From: Belnapia moabensis DSM 16746
Lineage (GTDB): Bacteria > Pseudomonadota > Alphaproteobacteria > Acetobacterales > Acetobacteraceae
Assembly: GCF_000745835.1 (NCBI RefSeq)
Contig: NZ_JQKB01000024.1
Coordinates: 1-64,000, forward strand
DNA: 64,000 nucleotides
Reading direction: 5' to 3'
Position 1 is the first letter of the stretch, and every line of letters starts with the position of its first letter. The translations under genes were made by a program, and so were the position numbers. The notes under the pieces are model-generated. The model saw nothing but the letters and a program-made list of their open reading frames with translations, was not told the DNA's origin and did not search any database. This document shows positions 33,996 to 42,748 of the stretch, piece after piece.

Positions 33996-34889
33996 TCAAG
34001 TCTCCTCGCCACCGCCATCGGATTTGGTTCGGCTGGCCTCGCGCAGCTGCGTTTCCATGTCGTTGTAGCTGGGTTGCAAGGCGCTCGGGATGCCCTGCCG
34101 ACCCACCTCGACGCAGATTTGCGGCGACAGATTTTCGAGATAGCTGGTGAAGACCGCACGGGCGACGTCGAACAGGCGCCGCTCTTCCTCGCGGATCGCC
34201 TTGACCCGCGCCGCCATGGGACCCACCAGCCCATAGGACAGAAAGACGCCGAGGAAGGTTCCCACCAGGGCCGAGCCAATCATGCCGCCCAGCACTTCGG
34301 GCGGCTCGGTGATGGAGCCCATGGCCTTGATGACGCCGAGCACCGCCGCAACAATCCCCAGCGCCGGAAAGGCATCCGCCACGGTCTGCAGCGCCTTGGC
34401 CGGCTTCATGTCCTCGTGGAACTTCTTCTCGATGGTGCTTTCCATCATTTCGCCGACCCGATGCGGGTCTTTGTTATTGAGCGAAATGGTGCGGAAGGTG
34501 TCGCACAGCAGCGCGCAGAGCGGCGCATCGCGCAGAATATTGGGGTAGCGGCTGAAAATGGCGGAGTCTTCGGGCTTCTCGATATGCCGCTCGAGCTTCG
34601 CGGCGCCCTCTTTTTGGTGCACCCGCATCAACAGAAACGTCAGGCACAGCAGGTCGCCGTAATCGCCGCGCTTCCACCGCGGCCCTTTGAAGACAACGCC
34701 GAATGCCTTCATCACCTTGGCGACGCCGGCGCCGTCATTCGCAATCAGCAGGGTCATGAAGCCGCCGCCCGCGATCACCACGAGCTCGCCGCCCAGGGCA
34801 TGCAAAATCACGCCCATCTGGCCGCCCGTGGCGTAGTAGCCGCCGAACACGGCGGCGACCACACCGGCAATGCCAAGCAATTGGATCAT
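33996..34889 (-). CDS. motA: Motor stator protein MotA
   Basis: A 297-residue inner-membrane stator subunit that conducts ions with MotB. Four membrane helices are visible (about 5-22, 30-48, 168-190, 200-220). Family blocks include GGELVVIAGGGFMTLLIAND, the cytoplasmic PEDSAIFSRYPNILRD, VADAFPALGIVAAVLGVIKA MG (the classic proline-containing helix) and GSALVGTFLGVFLSYGLVGP. motB is not adjacent but about 11 kb away, an arrangement seen in several alphaproteobacteria. A TATGCGAAAAA element lies about 105 bases upstream of the start. Confidence 0.95.
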   Translation of the reverse strand: MIQLLGIAGVVAAVFGGYYATGGQMGVILHALGGELVVIAGGGFMTLLIANDGAGVAKVMKAFGVVFKGPRWKRGDYGDLLCLTFLLMRVHQKEGAAKLERHIEKPEDSAIFSRYPNILRDAPLCALLCDTFRTISLNNKDPHRVGEMMESTIEKKFHEDMKPAKALQTVADAFPALGIVAAVLGVIKAMGSITEPPEVLGGMIGSALVGTFLGVFLSYGLVGPMAARVKAIREEERRLFDVARAVFTSYLENLSPQICVEVGRQGIPSALQPSYNDMETQLREASRTKSDGGGEET

Positions 34890-34966
34890 GCGGAAGCGCC
34901 GTCCTTGCGTCTGCTAAGGGTTAGTTTCGGTTGACAAGGACCTAAGTGGACCGTAGGTGCCTCATA

Positions 34967-35005
34967 GCATTTCGCACAACAAACGCATAGACTGTTTTTC
35001 GCATA
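34967..35005 (-). promoter_or_regulatory. TATGCGAAAAA element with two degenerate neighbours
   Basis: Read toward motA, this stretch contains TATGCGAAAAA (35005-34995), then TATGCGTTTG, then TGTGCGAAATG, spaced about 12-16 bases apart. The same core recurs upstream of flgK, motB and fliF. It is in the gap between motA and the divergent transglycosylase and could control either or both. No known sigma-54 or sigma-28 consensus overlaps it. Confidence 0.5.
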
Positions 35006-35031
35006 ACCCTTGTCCCTGGAGACCCCCGGCC

Positions 35032-36030
35032 TTGCCACTCCCCATTCTCCCCCTCTCCTCCGCCGATCTCGCGGCCGGACAGTCGGCCTTGGAGCGCCTT
35101 GCGGGTGGCGCAGCCGGGGCGACCCGCCAACTGGCGGCCCGGGCCGGCAGCACCGGCGGCCAGGTGCTGGGCGCACTGCGCACCGCGGCGTCGGCGACCG
35201 GCGTCAATTTCGAAGTGTTGGCGACCAAGGCTGCCATGGAGAGTGGCTTCCGCCCCACCGCGCAGGCCTCGACCTCTTCCGCGCGTGGCCTGTTCCAGTT
35301 CATCGACCAGACCTGGTTGGATATGGTGCAGCGCCATGGCGCCGAGCACGGTCTCGGCGCCGAAGCCGCGGCCATCCGGCCCGTCGGGGGCGGCCGACTT
35401 TCAGTGGCGGATCCGGCCGAGCGCAGCCGCATCCTGGCTCTCCGGGACAATCCGGAACTGTCGGCCCGGCTGGCTGGGGAGTATTTGAAAGAGGTGTCTG
35501 ACAAGCTGACCCCGGTGCTGGGCCGGCGCCCGGACGCAGCCGAACTGTATATGGGGCATTTTCTCGGCACCGGCGGCGCCACCCAGATGCTGCGCCATCT
35601 GGGCAGCGATCCGGGACGTGCCGCCGCCGAGATCTTGCCGGCGGCCGCCGCCGCCAACCCCAGCATGTTCAAGGGCGCCGATGGTCGCCCCCTGACAGTG
35701 GCCCAGTTCGCCGACCGGATCCGCGAACGTCTGAATAAAACCTATGCTGAGCTGGGCTTGAGCCCGCCAGACGGCGCCATGACCTTCCAGCCCAATACCC
35801 CGGCCGTCATGGGTCAGGAACCTGGCTTGTGGAATAGCTCTACGCCAGTTCGCACGGCCCATGCCCCCGAACGCGCCATGGTGTCGGCCTTGGTGGAGGT
35901 ATTTTCCCGTATGGGCCGCGTGACCATTGGCCAGGGGGCGCGTGGTGCTGAGGAGGCCAAGCCCAACACCGGTCATGGCTCCGGCACAGCTTTGCCGGCT
36001 GCCGTGGTGGCCGCGATGCGGGACCGGTAG
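35032..36030 (+). CDS. Lytic transglycosylase, flagellar-type
   Basis: A 332-residue protein, taking the TTG at 35032 (GGAG upstream). An ATG at 34957 would add 25 residues that overlap the regulatory repeat and look non-coding. The SLT catalytic domain spans about 45-200: VLATKAAMESGFRPTAQAST with the catalytic glutamate, SSARGLFQFIDQTWLDMVQR, and AELYMGHFLGTGGATQML. Lytic transglycosylases of this form cut peptidoglycan for the rod, replacing the muramidase half of FlgJ that many alphaproteobacteria lack. No clear signal peptide is seen; export may be through the flagellar apparatus. A proline-rich tail contains PAVMGQEPGLWNSSTPVR. Confidence 0.85.
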   Translation: MPLPILPLSSADLAAGQSALERLAGGAAGATRQLAARAGSTGGQVLGALRTAASATGVNFEVLATKAAMESGFRPTAQASTSSARGLFQFIDQTWLDMVQRHGAEHGLGAEAAAIRPVGGGRLSVADPAERSRILALRDNPELSARLAGEYLKEVSDKLTPVLGRRPDAAELYMGHFLGTGGATQMLRHLGSDPGRAAAEILPAAAAANPSMFKGADGRPLTVAQFADRIRERLNKTYAELGLSPPDGAMTFQPNTPAVMGQEPGLWNSSTPVRTAHAPERAMVSALVEVFSRMGRVTIGQGARGAEEAKPNTGHGSGTALPAAVVAAMRDR

Positions 36031-36260
36031 GCGGATCGCGCCGGCGCCATCTGAACCCAGCGGGGTAGGGGGCGTATCCCTGCGGCAGGTCCGAGCGAAG
36101 CGGCGTAGCTCTTCAGCGACGCTTCGTGCAGTCTGGTTCCTGGTCTGAGCGGGCGGTTCACCGCCGAACGAGGCTCTCATCTCGGGGCTGTGACACCATA
36201 AGGCGAGATTCTTCGGCATCTACACTGTGGTTTGGTTGTGAGATGCCAAGGAGGGTTCGG

Positions 36261-36791
36261 ATGCGCTGGCCTTGGATGGTGATGCTGGTCGGACTCGCGG
36301 GCGTCGCCGGTAGCGCCTGGTCACAGCGCGGGCCGCAACACCTGCCGCCGATCCCACTGGAGCGCTTGGGTCCTGACAGCTTTGATGCGCGAAGCTTTGA
36401 CGGTCTCGCTCGCCGCGCCGGACCCCGGCCATTGGAACCGCTGTCGCCGGATCGCGCGCCACTGCCAGGAGGCTCGGCCAGATCGCCCGCAGGCTCCGAG
36501 AGCCTGTCCTACCCCTATGCAGCCCCTCCCTATGCTGCACCGCCGCCCTGGCGAGGCGCCGAAGGGTATGCTGGGGCAGTGCCCTACTGGGGTAGCCCAC
36601 ACCCGGGGGCCATTCCACAGGTGCCGGGGGGTTGGGCCGGCGGCGGGGTGCCGCCGCCCTTTCCCCTCCTGCTCCCCGAATGGATGCCCCCGCCGCAGGG
36701 CGAGGGGCCGGCGGAACGCAGGCCTGCCCCTGAACGGCGGCCCATGTTCAGCCAGGGTTGGACCAGAGACGGTTTTGGCGGCCAGCGCTGA
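36261..36791 (+). CDS. Proline-rich secreted protein
   Basis: A 176-residue protein. The ATG at 36261 has a perfect AAGGAGG upstream; a longer frame to 36126 is rejected. The signal peptide is MRWPWMVMLVGLAGVAGSAW with cleavage near residue 21. The rest is proline, glycine and tyrosine rich (SYPYAAPPYAAPPPWRGAEG, GGWAGGGVPPPFP) and probably unstructured. There is no catalytic motif. It is a lineage-specific exported protein inside the flagellar cluster, with unknown role. Confidence 0.65.
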   Translation: MRWPWMVMLVGLAGVAGSAWSQRGPQHLPPIPLERLGPDSFDARSFDGLARRAGPRPLEPLSPDRAPLPGGSARSPAGSESLSYPYAAPPYAAPPPWRGAEGYAGAVPYWGSPHPGAIPQVPGGWAGGGVPPPFPLLLPEWMPPPQGEGPAERRPAPERRPMFSQGWTRDGFGGQR

Positions 36792-37974
36792 GCTGCACCA
36801 GCAACCGCGCCCATGATTCAGCGGTGTTCCGGCCGACCTGTCCAGCCCGCGGTTGGGCAGCATCGCCATGGCCAGCCAGCCGCGCAATGCGGATCCCTGC
36901 CACCGCCCCCGCATCCCACGATGTGGCTCGGATAGCCCCGCTCGCTCGGAAGACAGGATCGATCCTCGCCTGTGTCGTCGCCCCTCCAGCCGGGAGCCCG
37001 GGCGGAGCAGCGAAGCAGCAATCGCACCCTCGCAGTGCCCTGCAACGGCCTTCCCACCGCCAGCAGCGAGCGGCGCGCACGGCCGGCGCCGTGCTTCGAC
37101 AGCCTGACCTGGCTTTGCCCGCTCGGTACGCGGCATGGCGGTCCACCCTACGCACGGCCACGTCGCGCCTTCGCCGGCATTCGCAATAATCTCTCAGGCC
37201 TGGGCACTCGATCCATGCCTCAGTCCGGGACATCCCTGTTCCTTGGAATGCTCCACTCCGCCGTGGATATGGATCCTCCCATTCCAACTCATTCACGGGG
37301 GATACGCGCCAGAGGCGGCACGGGCCGGTATCGATGCCGCCATCGTGCGGTATGCTTCAGACTGGTGAGATTGGGACGCCCCGATCCCAACTCCCCCGGA
37401 TCGACCGCTTATACTCGGTCCCGAACCACACCGCCTGTGTGCAGGTTTCCGGAAAGGGCAGGGGGGCTGGCGGTTCGGCTGCCAGTTAAGCGTGGTGACA
37501 ATCCCCATCCGGGCAGCCTCGCGGTTCTTCGGACCGGCTTCCAAACAGGTCCCAAACGGAAGCTTCGGTGTGGGGACTGACCGCCGCAACCCAAGCTTGC
37601 CGCAGCCGCACGCCTGCCCGACGCCCATGGCGCGCCTCCAGGATGCAAAACCCGATGCGCAGGCAGCAACCCCACCACTCTGAGGCACTCGCGTCATTCC
37701 TTTCGCGCTCAAGTTGAGGCCAATTGTTGGCCAAGCCAGACGTTTCGCTGTGCCGTCGCGGTGGCCGCTTGGCCTCCGTGGGGCGTGACGACTCTGCCGG
37801 CTTGCAAGTCACGTATTCCACTCACCGCAGTTAGGACTGGCGCGGATGCTGTCGTTTCTCCGGACATCCCAACGACCGCGCCGTGTTGGGCGACTCATCG
37901 CTCCGCAATTTGTCTGCCTGTCCCCACCCCCATCGCTGGTCGCCACCGAGACACCGCCAGAGCCTGGCTACGCC
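36792..37974. other. Long stretch without convincing gene
   Basis: About 1.2 kb. Open frames on both strands are present but are low-complexity and lack ribosome sites. The frame of the next gene is open back to 37846, but its first 43 codons have poor third-position G/C and I do not count them as coding. No repeats or RNA features were recognised. Confidence 0.45.
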
Positions 37975-38697
37975 ATGTGGCAGGCGTCCTTCGAGACGTT
38001 CAGCCAGGGCTCCTCGCCTCTCAGCGAGAGCACGCGTCACAAGGTGACCATCACGCGCTGCGCTACGGCGACCGCACAGGCTGCCGATAGCTTCGACGTG
38101 CATGTCGATTGCGCGCCTGAGGCCCAGGATAGCGACCAAATGCGGGTCATGGCAGGCGAGGCGCACCATCGAGGCGGCTATCGTGGCTTGGATTTCGCCA
38201 GCGCCGCACGGCAAGGATTGCAGTTGACTCATGACGCGGTCGCCGGCACCCAAAGCTGGCAGCCCAGCTTCGTATCCGACTTCTGGCGTATGGATAATAC
38301 CTGGCTGCATCTGCACATCGCCCGCTTCAGTATCGCCCGCCCGGATTGCCCATCGGCGCGCGCTGATGGCGCCACCCACGATGTGTGGATTCGGCGGTGG
38401 CGATCCCCCACCACACGGCACGGGTACCTCGGCAGCGCGGCGGTGTATGCCGAGATCGAACTGCGCGCCATTCTCGACGATGGCCCACCGCAGCGACACC
38501 GCCTGACCCGGGCCCTGCAGGATGAGGATGCTGAAGCTGGGCTGCGGGCGCTGACCCAAGAGGCGTTGCAGCTTGTGTTGAGCGACGGAGACGAGCTGCA
38601 GCAGTCCGAGGCCAGCGATCCATTCAAACCCATGCGTCAGGGCAGCACGACGGAGCTGCAACACGCCCATCGCGCAGCCCGGCTGCGCGTTCTCTAG
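37975..38697 (+). CDS. Hypothetical protein, unknown family
   Basis: About 240 residues if the ATG at 37975 is used; an ATG at 37846 (with AGGA upstream) would add 43 residues of non-coding character. A competing minus-strand frame covers the same region but has less protein-like content. Visible text includes FETFSQGSSPLSESTRHKVT, SFVSDFWRMDNTWLHLHIAR, a basic DVWIRRWRSPTTRHGYLGSA, YAEIELRAILDD and a helical tail LRALTQEALQLVLSDGDELQ. It has no signal peptide and no membrane segment. It lies 41 bases before another unrecognised gene in the same direction, so the two may form an operon. Confidence 0.5.
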   Translation: MWQASFETFSQGSSPLSESTRHKVTITRCATATAQAADSFDVHVDCAPEAQDSDQMRVMAGEAHHRGGYRGLDFASAARQGLQLTHDAVAGTQSWQPSFVSDFWRMDNTWLHLHIARFSIARPDCPSARADGATHDVWIRRWRSPTTRHGYLGSAAVYAEIELRAILDDGPPQRHRLTRALQDEDAEAGLRALTQEALQLVLSDGDELQQSEASDPFKPMRQGSTTELQHAHRAARLRVL

Positions 38698-38738
38698 CCG
38701 GCGATGGCCCGACTGGCCGAGTGAAGGAAGACAGCACC

Positions 38739-39500
38739 ATGGCACGCTTTGTGGGCCCGCATTTTGTGACCATCGAGGGCGACCCCGACGGCGGTGGATG
38801 GATCCGCCGCGGTTGTGCCTTTACCACCATGGCGCCGGGTTGGCGGCAGGATCGGACCGGAGCGACCCACTTCCATTCCTGTACCGTGCTCAAGGCCAGC
38901 CCATCCCCAGTTCGGCATGAGGCTTTGGCCTGGCGGACCGAGAGCTTGGCGCTCGGCCGTGGGTTTGAGGACATCATACTCGGTGCGCAAGGCGGTGTGG
39001 CTGCCGCGGAAGCCATGACGGTGGCGGGCGGCACCGAGACGGGCCTCCCATCGGCCATCATCGCGGCGCTCAGCGCGGCCTACCAGCCCCTGAGCGCGGA
39101 GCTCGACCCGCATGGTGAGCCCTTGTTGGGCACGGTCTATGTGGCGCCTGCCTTTGTCGAGATCCGCCGCGAACCGGGTCTGCCACGCGTCTGGGCCTGC
39201 GACTTCCTGAGCCAGGAGCACCGTCAGGCCACGGATGGCCCGACCTGGACGCATCTCCAATCCTGCTTGATCCGCGAACGCCCCGGTCATGCCCGGCACG
39301 GCTTTCTCTGCGAGGTCGAGAGCCTGCCTCCGGCGCTCGTCATGCAGCGCCTCCGCGCGGATTCGGAAACGCTGCCGGAGGCCAACAGCCAGGCCGGATA
39401 CCGGGCGCTCCGCTGGAGCTGCGATAACTTGCAGAGTGCCATTGCCGAATGTCTCCGGACGGCGCTGGCCGAACCCGAAACCAACGCAACCAGGCCGTAG
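38739..39500 (+). CDS. Hypothetical protein, unknown family
   Basis: A 253-residue protein from the ATG at 38739, preceded by AAGGAAG. It is soluble, with two apparent halves that each contain a WTHLQSCL/THFHSCTVLK-like segment: ATHFHSCTVLKASPSPVRHE then LAWRTESLALGRGFEDIILG, and later TWTHLQSCLIRERPGHARHG then FLCEVESLPPALVMQRLRAD. This suggests an internal duplication. Between them is PLLGTVYVAPAFVEIRREPG. No known domain was recognised. It follows the previous hypothetical gene closely and both sit inside the flagellar cluster. Confidence 0.6.
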   Translation: MARFVGPHFVTIEGDPDGGGWIRRGCAFTTMAPGWRQDRTGATHFHSCTVLKASPSPVRHEALAWRTESLALGRGFEDIILGAQGGVAAAEAMTVAGGTETGLPSAIIAALSAAYQPLSAELDPHGEPLLGTVYVAPAFVEIRREPGLPRVWACDFLSQEHRQATDGPTWTHLQSCLIRERPGHARHGFLCEVESLPPALVMQRLRADSETLPEANSQAGYRALRWSCDNLQSAIAECLRTALAEPETNATRP

Positions 39501-39680
39501 GGACCGCCGCACGCGCGGCACCGCCGGTGCTGCGACTTGCGATATCCCTCCGACCTCACCCTCTGGTAGAAGAATAAGCCAGTTGAACTGCCCAGAGCGC
39601 AAGCTGCGCCGGCGGCATTCAGCCTGGCGCTGGCCGCCACTGGTCTGCCGCCGGCCAGCCCTCAGAGTTCGGAGTTTGCC

Positions 39681-40007
39681 ATGTCGCCCACCATTCCGCT
39701 GCTAATGGCCATCCTGGCCCTCCTCGGATGCACGCGTGTGACCTATCTGGATGTCACCGAAGCCCATTACCGGCCAGATCCGGCCTTTGGTGGCCGACGC
39801 GTCGCCTTCGCGCCCTATCCGCCCCCCTATGCGCCGCCGCCGACCATCCTGGTCGAACCGGCCGCGGTGCTGGTGGTGCCGGCACCGCCGGCTGTCCCGC
39901 CCGCCGTCCTGCTACCGCTCGACCTGACATCGCCGCGCCTGCCGCAGCCCCCGGTCCGGGTCGAGCCCCTGCCGCCGATCGCCCAGCCCCCGGTCATACG
40001 TCGGTAA
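39681..40007 (+). CDS. Small proline-rich lipoprotein
   Basis: A 108-residue protein with signal MSPTIPLLMAILALLGC; LLGC is a lipobox with the lipidated cysteine at 17. The tail is more than a quarter proline, with FAPYPPPYAPPPTILVEPAA and repeated VVPAPPAVPP, likely an extended wall-spanning chain. It resembles the proline-rich secreted protein at 36261 in composition but not in sequence. It is convergent with flgI. Confidence 0.6.
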   Translation: MSPTIPLLMAILALLGCTRVTYLDVTEAHYRPDPAFGGRRVAFAPYPPPYAPPPTILVEPAAVLVVPAPPAVPPAVLLPLDLTSPRLPQPPVRVEPLPPIAQPPVIRR

Positions 40008-40087
40008 GGGTAACGCCGCGACCCACCCGGCCGCTGTGGAGCCGGCTGCGGGGCTGGCGCCCGAGCCGGCCTCGCACTGGCCAGGGT

Positions 40088-41215
40088 TCAGATAAACGAC
40101 AACTCGGCGTGCAAGGCACCCGCCGCGCGCAGCGCGTTCAGCACCGAAATCAGATCCCGCGGCGCCAAACCCAGGGCATTTAGGCCGTCCACCAAGCTCT
40201 GCAGGGTATTGGCCCGTGGCAGGGTGGCCAGCCGTCGTCCGCGCTGGTCGTCCACCTCCACCTGGGTCCGGGGAACCACCACCGTCTCGCCATTGGAAAA
40301 GGCGCCAGGCTGGCTCACGACCGGTGTTTCGGTGATGCGGATGACGAGGTTGCCATGGGTGATGGCCACCGGCTCAATCCGCACCTGGGCCCCGACCACG
40401 ATGGTTCCGGTGCGCTCATCAACCACCACCCGAGCCGGGGTGTCCGGACGGACCTGCAGCGATTCCATCTGGGCCACCAGCGCCGGCAGGTGATCTCGCA
40501 GCGACGGCGGCACCTGGAGTTCGACCGTGGCCAGATCCAGCGCCTTGGCTGAACTCGGGCCAAACCGGGCATTGAGCACCTCCTCAATCCGGATGGCGGT
40601 GGTGAAATCCGGCGCACGCAGCGCTAGGCGGATGCTGCTCTGATTGCGCTGCGACTGCTGCACCTCGCGTTCCACAATTCCACCCCCCGGCACGCGGCCG
40701 GTCGTGGTCACGCCGCTGGTGATCGACTGGGCCTGGCCTGCGGCGGCAAAGCCGCCCACCACCACGGGACCCTGGGCGACGGCATAGGCTTCGCCATCAG
40801 CGCCCATAAGGGGCGTCGCAATCAGGGTGCCGCCATTGAGGCTGCGGGCGTCACCCAGGGAGGAGACCATCACATCGAGGGGCGTCCCTTGGCGGGCAAA
40901 GGCCGGCAAGGTCGCAATGACCATGACGGCGGCGGTGTTGCGCGTTTGCAGCCGCTGATCCGCGACATTGACGCCCATCCGCTCGAGCATGGCGGTGAGG
41001 CTCTGCTGCGTGAAGGGCACATTGCGCAGCTGGTCGCCGGTGCTCTGCAAGCCAATCACCAGCCCATAGCCGACCAGCTGGTTGTTGCGCACCCCTTCGA
41101 TCGTGACAATGTCCTTGAGGCGCACCTGCGCTATCGCCGTGCCAGGCGCTACAATGCAAGCAGCCGCGGCGAAGCACGTCGCCGCGGCGAGCGTACGGGC
41201 CCAATGAGGCGCCAT
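40088..41215 (-). CDS. flgI: Flagellar P-ring protein FlgI
   Basis: About 375 residues from the ATG at 41215, which has GAGGAGA upstream; a longer frame to 41266 overlaps the previous gene. The signal peptide ends near GTAIA, and the mature protein starts VRLKDIVTIEGVRNNQLVGY, followed by GLVIGLQSTGDQL, FTQQSLTAMLERMGVN, NTAAVMVIATLPAF and GGTLIATPLMGADGEAYAVA. The close NTLQSLVDGLNALGLAPRDL then ISVLNALRAAGALHAEL is the standard FlgI end. FlgI forms the periplasmic P ring with FlgA as chaperone. Confidence 0.96.
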   Translation of the reverse strand: MAPHWARTLAAATCFAAAACIVAPGTAIAQVRLKDIVTIEGVRNNQLVGYGLVIGLQSTGDQLRNVPFTQQSLTAMLERMGVNVADQRLQTRNTAAVMVIATLPAFARQGTPLDVMVSSLGDARSLNGGTLIATPLMGADGEAYAVAQGPVVVGGFAAAGQAQSITSGVTTTGRVPGGGIVEREVQQSQRNQSSIRLALRAPDFTTAIRIEEVLNARFGPSSAKALDLATVELQVPPSLRDHLPALVAQMESLQVRPDTPARVVVDERTGTIVVGAQVRIEPVAITHGNLVIRITETPVVSQPGAFSNGETVVVPRTQVEVDDQRGRRLATLPRANTLQSLVDGLNALGLAPRDLISVLNALRAAGALHAELSFI

Positions 41216-41225
41216 GCTGATCTCC

Positions 41226-41597
41226 TCAGGCCCGGTAGCGCAGGCCGATATCCGCGAGGACATCATGCGGCATCGCCTGGGGGTCTAGCCCGATGAGACC
41301 ACGCAGCCCGTGCAAGGCTTGAGCATGCGCCGCTTCGAGTGCCAAGCAGCTCGCAGCAGGATCGCCACTGGCAGCAGAGTTGGCAATCTGACTGCGAACT
41401 GTGGCGGCATTGACCCACATCAGGGCGGCGGCTCGCCGCGCCTTCGGCGTCGCCAGCATGAAACCCGTGGCACAGTCCTCAAGTGCGCAGCCCAGAGCTT
41501 CGGCCATGGCGCTGTAGGTTGCGATATCCTCCGCCTCAAGGGCAATCGGGATATAGGCCTCAGCGGAGGCTGAGGTCATGAGACCAGTGTCAGTCAC
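41226..41597 (-). CDS. Hypothetical helical protein between flgL and flgI
   Basis: A 123-residue protein with a GTG start preceded by GGAG. It is almost wholly helical: EAEDIATYSAMAEALGCALE, FMLATPKARRAAALMWVNAA, SCLALEAAHAQALHGLRGLI. It has no signal peptide and no membrane helix. Its place in the operon between the hook-filament junction gene and the P-ring gene suggests a cytoplasmic chaperone or regulator (for example FlgN- or FlaF-like), but the FlaF signature is not seen. It ends ten bases before flgI. Confidence 0.6.
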   Translation of the reverse strand: MTDTGLMTSASAEAYIPIALEAEDIATYSAMAEALGCALEDCATGFMLATPKARRAAALMWVNAATVRSQIANSAASGDPAASCLALEAAHAQALHGLRGLIGLDPQAMPHDVLADIGLRYRA

Positions 41598-41659
41598 GTC
41601 GGATTCTCCGTGTGAGAACTCAAAAACCCTGCTGATAAGAATGATCGGCGGGGCCGCCC

Positions 41660-42727
41660 TTACCGCAGATAGTTCACTAGGCTCAGATCAGACAGCTTGG
41701 CCGTAATCGAATAGGTGGCCTTGAGCTGGATCTCGAGCGAGCTAATGCGATCTGAGGCAGTATAGTAATCGACCCCTTCGAGCGTGTTGATCTGGGCGGT
41801 GGCCGCGGTTACCGCCTTGTCCTGAATATCGGACACCGACTCCAGCCGCTGCTGCTTGACGCCAAGCTCACCAGCGACCGTAGTCAGAAGCGACTGTGCC
41901 TTGCCCAGCAAGCTATTCGCCTTCTCGAGCACGAGGGCCTTGGCATCCTCATCCAGCATATCCACGCCAGTCGCAGTCTTGGCGTCGAGAAGTGACATCA
42001 GCGACAATGCCTGGAAGGCCTCTTTGAAACCCGGATTGTCGCCGCGGACGTCATAGTTCAGCGTCTCGCCCGCGCCAATGCGGATTTGCGATGGCGCACC
42101 GCCAGTCTTGCTGCTCGATGTATAGAACAAATTCTCATAGGACAGGGCGGGAGGGGGGCCGACCGTGACATTGAAGAGATCGTTCATGCCCGTCAGCAGC
42201 GCAGGCACATCCGTTTCGTCGAGCGGCAGGCCCGCATTGCTGGCATCAAGCACCGCGCGGATACCAGCCAATCCAACACTGCTCGGCAGCATTGGAGCTT
42301 TGCCGCTATCGGTGCCCGCGAACACCGCTTCGCCATCCACCTGCGTATTGAGCAGAGTCGCCAGGGAGGCGATGGTGTCACGCGCCTGGGTAGCGACGAT
42401 CGCTTGTGAACCAGGGGGGCTGATATTCACCGCTTGCAACCCAACAGTCGCCATACTGCCAAGCAGCTTGCCGGTGGAACTCAGCGCAGTCTGCATGGTC
42501 TCGAGGCGCTGCCCGGCCATGGTGCCCACGCTGCGGATCGCGTCGCCCTGCTGAACGTCGGTGTACAGCTTGTAAAGGACGGACACACCTACACCGAGTT
42601 CCCTCGACGGATCCGCTTTCTTCCCCGAGGACACCTCAGAGGTCAATGTAGCGAGTTCGCCTTGCAGGTTTTGCAGCGTGAGCTGACGGCCTAAGGCGAC
42701 ACCGAGCGATGTGATGCGGTTAAACAT
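41660..42727 (-). CDS. flgL: Hook-filament junction protein FlgL
   Basis: A 355-residue flagellin-like protein. The amino end MFNRITSLGVALGRQLTLQN then LQGELATLTSEVSSGKKADP fits the junction-protein helix, and the carboxy end QINTLEGVDYYTASDRISSL then EIQLKATYSITAKLSDLSLV NYLR closes the coiled coil. The centre is variable (GEAVFAGTDSGKAPML resembles the FlgL conserved FAG motif). The gene lies 21 bases after flgK. Confidence 0.9.
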   Translation of the reverse strand: MFNRITSLGVALGRQLTLQNLQGELATLTSEVSSGKKADPSRELGVGVSVLYKLYTDVQQGDAIRSVGTMAGQRLETMQTALSSTGKLLGSMATVGLQAVNISPPGSQAIVATQARDTIASLATLLNTQVDGEAVFAGTDSGKAPMLPSSVGLAGIRAVLDASNAGLPLDETDVPALLTGMNDLFNVTVGPPPALSYENLFYTSSSKTGGAPSQIRIGAGETLNYDVRGDNPGFKEAFQALSLMSLLDAKTATGVDMLDEDAKALVLEKANSLLGKAQSLLTTVAGELGVKQQRLESVSDIQDKAVTAATAQINTLEGVDYYTASDRISSLEIQLKATYSITAKLSDLSLVNYLR

Positions 42728-42748
42728 GGGGTATCTCCTCGACCAGAC

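Noticed and set aside
34931-34959. TTGACA-N17-TAGGTG as a sigma-70 promoter for the transglycosylase
   Set aside because: The -10 match is poor and a single such match is expected by chance; not enough to annotate.
36152-36165. GGCGGT-TC-ACCGCC inverted repeat after the transglycosylase
   Set aside because: The two-base loop is too short for a stable hairpin and there is no T run; not called a terminator.
37831-39602. Two minus-strand frames of about 300 residues covering the hypothetical genes
   Set aside because: The plus-strand frames have better starts (AAGGAAG before 38739) and more protein-like text.
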